Source: Corallium rubrum
Lineage: Eukaryota; Cnidaria; Anthozoa; Scleralcyonacea; Coralliidae
DNA: 64,000 nucleotides
Assembly (NCBI GenBank): GCA_964035015.1
Contig: OZ035997.1
Location: 27,880,067-27,944,066 of the forward strand
Direction: 5' to 3'
In this document: positions 54,057 through 64,000 of the stretch, one piece after another
How positions within the stretch are numbered: the first letter of the stretch is position 1
Layout of the letters: the number at the start of each line of letters is the position of its first letter
Translations under genes and position numbers: made by a program
The notes under the pieces: model-generated
The model's database searches: none
What the model saw: the letters and a program-made list of their open reading frames with translations, nothing else
What the model was told of the DNA's origin: nothing

Positions 54057-54480
54057 CTTCTTTCGTGTTCAAATTACGTCAAACGTGCCTTTATAAGAGT
54101 TTTTAAAATAACGTGTCCTCTACGCACACTCTGATTGGCTTGGCCCCGTGCATTTATAAGAGTATGAAGATCATGAATGAATGGCGTGGAGTGGCGTAGG
54201 ATGGCGTGGCGTAGGATGGCGTGGAGTGGCTAAGATGGCGTCACCTGGTGGGAAAAGCTACCGAACTTTCAAAACTATCCCGCTTTTAGTTCGTTTTTTT
54301 CCTTCATACTTTATAAAACAAATAAAACATACCGCTTCTGTGCATATGTACTCTTATGAAGGTATACATTTGACGTGAGATTCGATCGCGAAAGAATTGT
54401 AAAGGCACTTGGCCATCGCCTCTGCCTCTATACTCACTTCTTTCGTTTTCAAATGACGTCAAACGTGCCTTTTTGAGGGG
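54057..54480 (+). repeat. Direct repeats and GTGGCGTAGGATGGC minisatellite
   Basis: CTTCTTTCGT.TTCAAAT.ACGTCAAACGTGCCTTT occurs at 54057-54095 and 54437-54472. A GTGGCGTAGGATGGC tandem is at 54181-54232. Confidence 0.65.
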
Positions 54481-54599
54481 ACCTGGCTCGCCCAGTTAAC
54501 CGGGATGAGTTTACGAAACGATTACATGGAGCGGGCTAGCCCGGTAAGCCGGGATGATTTCAGGCCGAAATTCGTAATTATCAAGTAAGTAAGGGCAAA

Positions 54600-56880
54600 G
54601 TTACGTTAGCTTTACTTCAATTTTACACTAATTAGCGTATATCACTCGTGCGACAGCGTTATTAATTGAAAAGGCCGATCTATTCGGTACGATGAACGTA
54701 TAATATTTTGATTAAAATTAAATTTCTATCTTTACGGTTACGTTAAACGTTTTAGAATTTGCTGAGTTTAAAAAGACTGTTGAGTTGTTGATTGTGCGTG
54801 CATGTGCGTGCGTACTTTATTGGGCATGTTGTTCGCGGTTGATGCAAAGCTGACGGTTCGTTCCAACACAGGCTATATGAAAACACGCTTGCACGTCCAG
54901 TCTCAAATAGAAGAAAAGAACAAGTATACCAGTTTGGAGTAGCTACATTTGGGCTGACACTGCATGGAGTTATATTTCGTAGAGGAAAACTAAGTATATT
55001 TTTAAATTAGGATGCGCATTTTGTCACAGGCTAAAATGCACTGCATGTTTTGGCTGTAGTAAATGACGGCGCAGTGTATGAGTGTGTATAGTCATAGATA
55101 ATAAAGAACACTAAAATACGAGGAAATTAGATAAGACTATATAAAGATGCGTAAATTCGTAGTCCTCGTAGATCACATTGGACTTCCCAAGCAAGCAAAT
55201 AGCTATAGTGTAGTACAAAAAAAGACAATCATAAACAAAACAGTCTACAAAATATATTTGAAACCGAAATATTTTGAATCCAGTGCGAATAGATTGACCT
55301 TGTATCTTCTTTTTAACATAACTTTTAACTTGCACCCTATTCAGTGTCTGTACATCACACATGACTATTAATTACACTGTTCGACAATGTCTATTTCTCA
55401 GTTCAAAATGAATGAAGAATTAGACTCTACTTGTCGAAAAAGACATTGCTATATTCGGCTAAATTATCATTGTTCCAAAAAAGCATGCATGCGTGTTATA
55501 GAAAACTAGGTAAGGCAATATAATTTCCTGTAAATTTACATTTTTTGAAATTAAAATGCATGATGTATAAATAAATATTGAGTACGTGTGCCAGAAGTTC
55601 TTGATATGACAGGCGAACGGGCTGAAACTTATTTGTGTTTGAATTTCAGACTTGGCTGAACAAAGTATTAGCCACTGGTGTATAATTAAAGCTGTATAGC
55701 TGAGCAGGTCATATGTCAGAACTGTGATGGGCAGATAATAACAAATCCACTACTATCCGACCGGAAGAACACGTTCTGAAAACGACCCAGTAAGTGTATA
55801 ATATTTTTGTTGTTTATGAACTATCTTACAGTGCATGTGTATGACGTATATAAGTTATAAGACTTTAACCTGGTGTGTTAAGAGAAGGACGCCGTGAAAA
55901 CCTGGTGAAGTACGTAACCGGTTACAACCGAAAATTATGAAGAACTATTGGCTTTGTTCACTGTTGAACAATGGTGTATCATAAGTTAAACGGAGAAAAG
56001 AGAACATGCATGGGTTTACTGTGGAATTAACACCCGTTGATTATCTTATTTTAGCCTAAGAATAACATTCGATTAGTATATATAATTTGTGTGATCTATT
56101 GTTATAGTCGTATATTCTCAAAATAGTCAATGTAGCGTCAGCTTCAGAATTTAGCTACTCTGGAACACCTGGGTTTACAGAGACAATGAATTGTAACTGA
56201 AGAGAGAACGTTTCCCAATGATTCCGGATTTACAGGATAAACGCTCAATTGAACTTCGCGGTATATAAATTGACTACTTCTCTCTGAACACTCGACATAT
56301 GCTCGATTGTTTTTATTTTTAATTGAAAAGACAATTGCATATATTTTAAGTTATTTCAGTTAAAAGCCTACAAAACTGTATACCAACTAGATATAATTGC
56401 GTGACTGATATTAATAGGATATTATTATGACGTCATCTATATGCTAAAAGTTGTTTATTTTCGCTGATGAACGCTCGCAATCTCTCTTTAATATGCTTAT
56501 TTGGCCCGTTTCTATAATGCCGAATTCATTGCGTGTGTAATTTAGAATAGAACAAAAAATTGTACTAATTTGCATTGGATTCAATTTCAGTTGACACATG
56601 AAAAATTTGAAACGGGTCTTTGCAGCCTTGTCTTGCTTTTCAACTTCAAGTGCCGTTTTGATTAATTATGTGCGTGTTGCATGCTTGGCACCGGTTGCGT
56701 TTTTAAAGCCACATTATATAGCCAGGAGGCGTATTTACAAGGCTGTTTTAGTATCGTGACTGGAATATGGGTGCATTATCGTCGATAGCAATAGTGGGAA
56801 AATGCCAAAATATGAAGAGAAAATTTTTATTTTAATTTTGTAACAAATACATCATTAATTAATTGTTCCTAATTAGTATA
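54600..56880. other. Intergenic AT-rich DNA
   Basis: Nothing recognisable was found on either strand. Confidence 0.4.
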
Positions 56881-56889
56881 CAGAGTATG

Positions 56890-57980
56890 ATAATCATTCA
56901 AAAGTGTGTGATAACCATTCCAGAAAGTGTTACAACCATTAACTCTTTCTTGTCCGAATTGGTCTTTAGTATTTTATTCTGGCTAACGCCAGACGATTTT
57001 ATTCACCTCTGGGGAAGCCCCCGGACAGGAATGAGTTATAAACTATCTCTTTATAAACTATCTCTTTAACTCTTTCTTGTCCAAATTGGTCTTTAGTATT
57101 TTATTCTGGCTAACGCCAGACGATTTTATTCACCTCTGGGGAAGCCCCCGGACAGGAATGAGTTATAAACTATCTCTTTAAAAGTCTTAAACGTCTTGTG
57201 ATTTAAGTGAAACAAGACGCCTGCTTAGGCGTTTACTTGGGCTATTCATAGCAATGCAGCTTGGCATAGCCTATACACGAAACAGCGCAACAGCGTGCAC
57301 GCACACATTAAGCGTTTATTAAAAAGTACAACATAACCTACAGTGCTAGATTCGGTAGATTCAAACGATCATTAGACAACCCCGTGAAGTTAGCTGCCAG
57401 TTCGCCAGCCGTTAGTGAAAAAGCTGGATTGAACGAGCTACAAGACCGTAGTGGGCATATTTAATATTAACACAGTTGTAAGCCAAGTGACTGATCAATA
57501 ACAGTGTCCAGTAAGTCACTTGTGATCTAAGTTCAAGAGCGCTTCGTCAAACAAACCATCGTTGGTAGCCTCGTGCGAGAGAAGCTTCTAGGTCAGCGAA
57601 CACTCGAGCAATAGCGACCAGAGAAGATGGTGCGGCATGCCAAGATGAGCACACCGCGTGGTTTCGCAAAGCCTATCGGGATGATGCAATAATTGCAATT
57701 TGCCGACCAGAAAAATACAGAATCGCCACCGAAACCTAAACTCGGCTAGCCCGAGTAATAACCATTCCAGAGAGAGTGATAACCATTTAAAGTATATGTA
57801 ATAACCGTTCAAAACAGTGATAATTATTCAAAAGCGTGTGATAACCATATAATGTGTGATAACCATTCAAGTGAATTCTTATAACCACTGGCAAAAGCTT
57901 TGTTAACCGTTCAAAAGGTAAAGGGTATATGATAACTATTTAAAGAGTGTGAGAACCATTTAAAGAGTGATAACCAGGAG
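56890..57980 (+). repeat. GTGATAACCATTCAAA array split by other sequence, with a 127-bp tandem duplication
   Basis: Degenerate units of GTGTGATAACCATTCAAA occur at 56890-56940 and 57765-57980. At 56939-57065 and 57066-57182 a 127-bp segment (CTTTCTTGTCC...GGAATGAGTTATAAAC) is duplicated in tandem with a single clear change. Confidence 0.8.
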
Positions 57981-58740
57981 TATAGACTGATCTGATGATC
58001 ATGACCCGAATCGACTGTGCATGCCATCGAATCGAATGCACTTGTTTTTGTAATATTAATCAGTTGTGATACAATGTTTTCGACATTTCTGCCGAAGTTC
58101 CCTTGTGTTCACTCGTTTCAAAACGTTATATCCACTAAAAATATAATATTCACAAGAAACGATTACTACGTACTTCCATTTACGTCAAACCACTGTGAGG
58201 TCGTATTAGAACTAATATGTCTTCGTTTGACGACTTGACGTCAGTTTAGATACTGTTAGAATAGAGCAATCAAGCTGTCATAAATGCTTACATGAGACTC
58301 GGACGAATTTGCGAATAGTTTACGTCATTGAACATTGTGAGCATGCGTGATCACGTGTGTCATGTCTGTGAATTTGTTTGAGGCCATTTTGTTGAATGAG
58401 ATGCTGAATCTTTGAAAGAAAATATAGTTCAATATTCTTTTTGGGAACAGAAGACGTTTTAAGAAGACATAAAGACATTTTTCGGCATGTTTGGTCCCTT
58501 AGTAATGGCGCATTTCTCTTGTTTAGCTGGCTTCATTTTATATGAACCAGTGGACAATAGGTTGCACTATCCAGTCTTCTTTTGAGATCAGTGTTTGAGG
58601 CTTATCAAAGTACCAGTGTAAAAGTAATTTGTGTTTACAAAATCCCGCACTGGTTTATGTTTGTTCCGCTCTGAAGATAGTCATTTCCGTTCAGCAACCT
58701 TAATGGCTTGAAACCGATCTGAGCACTTTTTCATACCGGC

Positions 58741-59260
58741 CTCGGTGTAGGTTTGTGCCATTCACGAAACTTCTACAGTTAGATAGAGCGTTAGATTCTG
58801 TACAACATATATGTGAATTAGAAAAAATGGTATGGAACCATGAGCGCAAATATCAAATTGCATGATTTACAGTACGCTATTTCTTGGCGTACGTATAAGG
58901 TCAAACGCGGTCATATTTAAAGTATATCCCTGAATCGTCTGTAGGTTTGTGCCATTTGGGAAACATGCACATTTAGATAGAGCATTAAATTCTGTACAAC
59001 ATATGTGAATTAGAACAAATCGTATAGAATAGCAACGGAGAAAAATCTATTTGAACTGAGATGAGCGCAAATATCAAATTGCATTATTATGCTATCATTT
59101 GGCGTACGGTCAAACGCATTCAATTTAAAATATCCCTGAATCGTCTGTAGGTTTGTGCCATTCACAAAACTTGTACAGTTAGATAGAACGTTAAATTATG
59201 TACAAGATATGTGAATTTGAAAAAATCGTATAGAATAGAACCCTGAAAAAATCGTAGTAT
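58741..59260 (+). repeat. About 200-bp sequence in three tandem copies
   Basis: GTAGGTTTGTGCCATT...AGATAGA.CGTTA.ATT.TGTACAA starts near 58747, 58941 and 59147. Spacing is 194 and about 205 bp. Each copy carries GTGAATT.GAA..AATCGTAT.GAA. Confidence 0.8.
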
Positions 59261-59593
59261 TTTAATCCAAAACTTTATCGCTTCGGAGAAGTCTCACTTC
59301 GTGATATGTCGACGAAATATTGTGTTAATTGTGAAGACGATCGGATTAAAAATACTTGTTTCCATCGTTCAAACTGACAGCTCGTACACACACAAACACA
59401 CAACACGATAGCAATATATCTGCTACGCAAATACAAAAACTATAGATTCTTGACTTCGATCTCTTGCTCTCCAGTAGCCCAGTTGCTGGTGAGTATTTCG
59501 TACTATTTCGTTAAATGATTCATTAATTCAACGAGAATCTTGATCGAATTTATACATTATCGTGACGTACGTTATCCTTATGTTTTATTTATA

Positions 59594-59702
59594 TTCTAGC
59601 GACATATTAAAGTCTTTAATATGTCGCTAGTATTAATATGTCGCTAGATCAGATAGGTCGAAATTCTTTAATGTCAAAGTCCTTCAGTAATATGTCGCTA
59701 TA
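59594..59702. repeat. Palindrome and repeats of TTAATATGTCGCTAG
   Basis: CTAGCGACATATTAAAG and its complement form a hairpin (59596-59630). Further direct copies follow at 59632-59648 and 59690-59702. Confidence 0.7.
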
Positions 59703-59800
59703 GATACTAAAATTTAACATGGTTTTGTGGCAGCACTTTCCTTGCGATAGTATAACTTCTAGTAAGATACATAATCGCATGGACTCGTTTTGTTTTGGTT

Positions 59801-60944
59801 ATAGCGTGGTTTCGAGTGCAATTTGGAAAAAAAAACATGCACAAGTGAGTTTTTCAAAGACTATCAAAATTGCACGAGTCCGAAGGACGAGTGCTATTTG
59901 AGGTCTTTGAAAAACTCACGAGTGCGTGTTTTTTCAAATTGCACTCGAAACCATGCTATTACTTATTAATAATATACATGAAAAAATTTTTCATAAAGAG
60001 AATCTTTCTAATCAAAATGCTTTGTTCAAATAACAGACATGAAGAAAAAAAATTAACAGGAAGAGCTTTTTTTCTAGTAAGAAATGATTTTTGTGCAAAT
60101 TTAAAAAATTACAAAATTTGCACTGTATTTCATTTTTCTGCACTGAATTACACTAAAATATTGCACTCCTCTCAGCCAATCAGAATTGAGAAATTTTTTC
60201 TTGTATGTTATTAATTTACTTAAACGTAGAGGGTGGTCAACTCGAAAGCTCTAGCTACTTTGCCTACCGTGCGCTTCCTTGTAAATATTCTTCCATTGAA
60301 CCAATGGCAATGTAATGTTTTTCTTAATCGTTTTAAACTAGCTTATCACCATAATAGCTTTCGATTATTAAGCTAATAATATACATGAAAAAATTTCTCA
60401 ATTCTGATTGGCCAAGAGGAGTGCAACTTTAGTGTAATTCAGTGCAGAAAAATGAAATACTGTGCAAATTTTGTAATTTTTTTAGATTTGCACAAAAATC
60501 ATTTTTTATTAGAAAAAAAGCTCTTCCTGTTATTGTTTTTTTTTTCATATATGTTATTTGAACAAAGCATTTTGATTAGAAAGATTCTCTTGATGATAAT
60601 TTTTTTCATGTATATTATTAATAAGTCAGTATAAGGCTGATTTCCAGTCAGTGGAATTTTGCGGGCGGGCGGAATTTTTCTTTGTCTTTTGTGCTCTGAA
60701 TTAGATTAGTTCCGCTCGAGTGCTCGCAAGACAAAGAAAAGTTCCGCCCGCTCGCAATATTACACTGACTGGAAATCAGCCTTAATAGCATGATTTCTCT
60801 TGCAATTTGAAAAAAAAAACACGCACTCGTAAGTTTTTCAAAGACCTCAAATAGCACTCGTCCCTCGGACTCGTGCAATTTTGATAGTCTTTGAAAAACT
60901 CACTCGTGCATGTTTTTTCCAAATTGCACTCGAAACCATGCTAT
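59801..60944. repeat. 1.1-kb nested inverted repeat
   Basis: Left arm 59801-60215 pairs with right arm 60372-60944 around a 156-bp centre. Each arm ends in a smaller hairpin (GTGCAATTTGG...CACTCGTGC...AAATTGCACTCGAAACCATG). The right arm is interrupted by the MITE at 60633-60784. The frames of 60-114 codons here come from the repeat. Confidence 0.85.
60633..60784. mobile_element. MITE family C relative nested in a larger inverted repeat
   Basis: The ends AAGGCTGATTTCCAGTCAGT and ACTGACTGGAAATCAGCCTT pair perfectly. It interrupts the right arm of the 59801-60944 inverted repeat and is absent from the left arm, so it inserted later. Confidence 0.78.
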
Positions 60945-60985
60945 TACCTATACAAATAAAACTTTAGACGCGTGGCCAAAACATT

Positions 60986-61197
60986 AAGGCTCCGTTTACA
61001 CTATTACGGTACGGTCAGTCTTCCGTTGAAAAATCACTGCGTTTCCTTGTGTTTACACTATTCCGGAGTGGTTTGCCGTAGCGTATCGCTACGCTTAGCA
61101 CTCTGGCTGCAAATCACTACGTTATGGTAAATTTACCGTATACCGTCATAGTGTAAACAGACGATTTTTTTTCTCCGTATTAGTGTAAACGGGGCCC
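60986..61197. mobile_element. MITE with CCGTTTACACTA ends
   Basis: It begins AAGGCTCCGTTTACACTATTA and ends TTAGTGTAAACGGGGCCC. The interior repeats GTTTACACTATT and its complement. It lies about 300 bp upstream of the formin start codon. Confidence 0.65.
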
Positions 61198-61504
61198 AAG
61201 TGTGATATACCTGAATATTTTTTAATTGTACCCGATTATACAGTTTAATGTACGACATACATGCGTGTCGGTACGTGTCTTTTGGATATGTGACGGTAAT
61301 CCGTATGTCATTCTCTATGCAGACGCTATCATGGCACGCGGAAATTCCAATGTAAACTATAAATAGTTGCACTTAATTGAGACACTTGTTCACTTGCTTT
61401 GACAAAGACGAAGTGCAGTAAAGGTGATTATATTAATGTTATACTGTATATACTCCAGTCTCTCATCATAGTTCTATTTACAAAGATATAGCCTGAAGAA
61501 GAGA

Positions 61505-61889
61505 ATGAGTGGGAAAAAGGTTTGGTCAGTTTTAAAAAGGACTGTGTCTACCAAGCGAGAAAAGAAACAGGAGACAACGTCTTTGTCTAATGAAGCTGAA
61601 CCTGAACTTTGTATTCGTCTAATAACACGACCAACTATTCAAAACTATTCTGGTATTAAGTCAAGATTACAGAAGAGCACGGTAAAATGGATGGAGGAAT
61701 TCCTCAAACTTGGAGGATTGGAAGCCTTGTTTCTATCACTGGAACGATTGAGCGATAAAGATGTATCAAGTTTCATCGATGCATTTATTCATCTAGAAGC
61801 TGTCCAATGTATCAAGGCGGTCATGAATTCAAAGGCTGGCCTTGATTACATGATAGAGAGTCAGAACTTTACTAGGACATTGGCGACAG
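61505..61889 (+). CDS. INF2: INF2-type formin, first coding exon (partial gene)
   Basis: Formins of this type nucleate and sever actin filaments and are held inactive through an N-terminal diaphanous inhibitory domain (DID). The exon encodes 128 residues plus one base: a basic start (MSGKKVWSVLKRT), then EPELCIRLI, NYSGIKSRL and the armadillo-like DID segment WMEEFLKLGGLEALFLSLER...VQCIKAVMNSKAGLDYM. These blocks follow human INF2 (PELCIRLL, NYSGLRKRL, RAVMNSRQGIEYI). The exon ends at ACAG/GTAAAG in phase 1; the remaining DID repeats and the FH1 and FH2 domains must lie beyond the window or in unrecognised exons. Confidence 0.85.
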
Positions 61890-64000
61890 GTAAAGTATTG
61901 TAGCAAAATTGCAACCATTATATTTGTTGACTTAGTTAAATGAACAATAATGCCCAATTAATCGGCGGCCCTCGAGCATTGGATTAACTGTAGCCCACTT
62001 GCATATAATATCGAATGTCAGTATGAAGCTACATTTTAGCATTACAGCCATAATATCGGGGTTTTGTTATGTTCCATATTAAATAATCACCACGTATTGG
62101 TCATTGCGTGCATGTGACTAACAGCGAGTTCTTCGATATGAATCAACTAGAAACCACACAATGTTTTGTCTACCTACCATCCTGTAGTTTTCTTATGTAT
62201 ATCGTTATAAATACATTCACATGCATTGCACGCTGATAATGTTTGGTTTTATATATAAAGGGGATATTTTTTTCAACAAATAAAAAATTAGAGACATTTT
62301 TGACAATGGGAAGTTATGGGGACAATGTTTATTTGACTTCCCGTTGTTTCTGCTTTCAAACACTCTGTCGCTATGCATATGTTATTATTATTAAGAAGGA
62401 TAGAAGAAATATAGGAAGAAAATTGAATAACTTATAACCGTCCCTGCATTTAATATTACGTAGACAATTTAATCATGAGTATCGACTATCGAGCAAATAC
62501 AGAAAAAAGACAAATTTTAGTATTTTTTCAATGTACGTGCTGGTTGGAGTCTTTAATGTACATGTATATATCATTAAGCCTAGTGCACGATTAGAACTGT
62601 CGCTGAAGGCTTATTATTGTAAGTCTTTAGATAACATTAATAAACCAAGGCAACGCAAAGCAGCGAAGAAACTTTAAGATGACAACGAAAGAAACTGTTC
62701 TTCGACTTCTGCGTATTTGGCGCGTGTTTACCATTTGCGTGTCAGATTATCGCGTCTTTGTTGTTTTCTTTGTCTCGCAATTTCGTCATCAACTCATCAT
62801 GCACACATTTATACGTTCTTCAAAGGTTTTTCACGTCATTTTATCGTTCATACCTATACGGCAAATGACGTTGTGTTTTTTAATCCACATGTGTGAAATG
62901 CGTGGTTAAATCAAAGTTTACCGAAAGTATAGCATGAAAAGATCAAACCCCCTTTGGCCCTTTCAGGCGCTTGCCCAAACCTGAAAACAAAGTATAAAAA
63001 AAGCATACGTCAAGATAAACACAAAGGAATCTATTCTTAGTTAGAAGACAATCAAAGCATGGAAAAGTTTCCTTTCAATTTCAAAAATAGTGTTTAGAAA
63101 TTAGAACATAAGACGAGAGTTTGATTACCGTCCATTTCGTGTCTTGACGGCTTTCGGTGTAGGCTGAGAACTCTTCAGAAAAGAAAATCAGATTCCCTTT
63201 CACTACAAGCTGGTCCAATCTCCTCTTTTAGCATGCAGCGGATTATATGTCCCCGCTTGAAAGGAAGTCTATGCGATTATAGGAATTTTTCCTCACCCAA
63301 ACTAAAAATGTCCCTTTCAAAGAATTGTTGATTTTAATCGTGGAGGAAGTGTTAACATATTTCGTGATATATGATATAACAACGACGAGTGTCAGCGGAA
63401 ATAAAATATTTTTTCAACGTCGAGTTTACGTTGACATTGGAGACATCTTGTTGGCCGCACTTTATCAGGCGGAACTTGACATTCATTTACATCGAGTAGC
63501 AGTAGTTGAATGTCCTTTTCTCTACTGCGCATGTGCAAATGCTCGTTGCGGTCACATATTTACGGTATATTTTATTATTACTCAACCTTGTTATATATAG
63601 TTCGTTATTGGATAAGAAAGATGTAAATAAAACTATGTGAACGAAATCGTTTAGCCTTAGCAAGAACAGAATGAAACACTCGGCAGGTATTTCTTGGATT
63701 TCAGGGTAGGGGTGACCTGTGAATTTTTGAAACCCTAACCCCGTTCCAGACTAAGGAATTGAATATTTTGTGACCCTGCTTCAAAGGGGGGAAATGACAC
63801 CCTGTTCCAGTCTGGAAGTATGGAAAACATGCCTTGTGCCAGACTAAATAACTTGAGTTATTAAAAAACAAACCGTGTTCCAGACTAAAAGAGTGATTTA
63901 TATACCCGGTAATTCCAGACCGCTAAAAAATGGTAAAAACCATACACCCTTTACAGCGACACGTCCCTGTATGCATACATGCATGGCAGAAAATTTTTAA
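61890..64000. other. Formin intron 1, no recognised exon
   Basis: The sequence after the GTAAAG donor carries no recognisable continuation of the DID. Near 63720-63930 a CCAGACTAA / GTTCCAGACT motif recurs several times as a degenerate minisatellite. Confidence 0.45.

Noticed and set aside
59870..60878. Similar 76-114 codon frames on opposite strands
   Set aside because: They are the two arms of the 1.1-kb inverted repeat read in mirror orientation.

Overview
The window is nuclear DNA of a multicellular animal, most likely a marine invertebrate (a cnidarian or similar early-branching lineage is my guess; the sequence does not settle it). The reasons are spliced genes with GT-AG introns, AT-rich introns full of microsatellites, many short inverted-repeat (MITE-like) elements, tRNA- and 5S-rRNA-derived SINE fragments, and decayed Ty3/gypsy and LINE copies. 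No bacterial gene, CRISPR array or intact mobile-element ORF was seen.

Three host genes can be read. (1) An OTUD4-like deubiquitinase lies on the minus strand. Its first coding exon is at 30643-30786 and nine further exons run left to 11285. They encode a complete OTU domain (DGSC nucleophile motif, GNHYD histidine motif), the helical extension, an acidic linker and the start of a Tudor-like fold. A probable terminal exon with a basic tail lies at 4917-4990, before a poly(A) signal; the exons between 4991 and 11284 could not be placed. (2) LIN37, a subunit of the MuvB/DREAM cell-cycle repressor complex, lies on the plus strand from 31215 to 51417. It can be assembled from 12 exons into one continuous 225-residue frame, but only if a 14-nt and a 4-nt microexon are used. 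(3) The first coding exon of an INF2-type formin lies at 61505-61889 (plus) and runs off the window.

OTUD4 and LIN37 are head to head across about 430 bp that hold two CCAAT boxes, so a shared bidirectional promoter is likely. Most of the rest is intron or intergenic repeat: a Ty3/gypsy pol remnant inside OTUD4 intron 2 (18.7-23.2 kb), a second rearranged gypsy remnant and two LINE 3' fragments inside LIN37 intron 2 (32.2-38.1 kb), a 10-bp-monomer minisatellite in opposing orientations inside LIN37 intron 4 (42.1-44.0 kb), and a nested 1.1-kb inverted repeat upstream of the formin gene (59.8-60.9 kb).

Nothing seen forms a new multi-gene system. The most unusual signals are the chain of tiny LIN37 exons, with an exon open in two frames, and the large inverted-repeat architectures.
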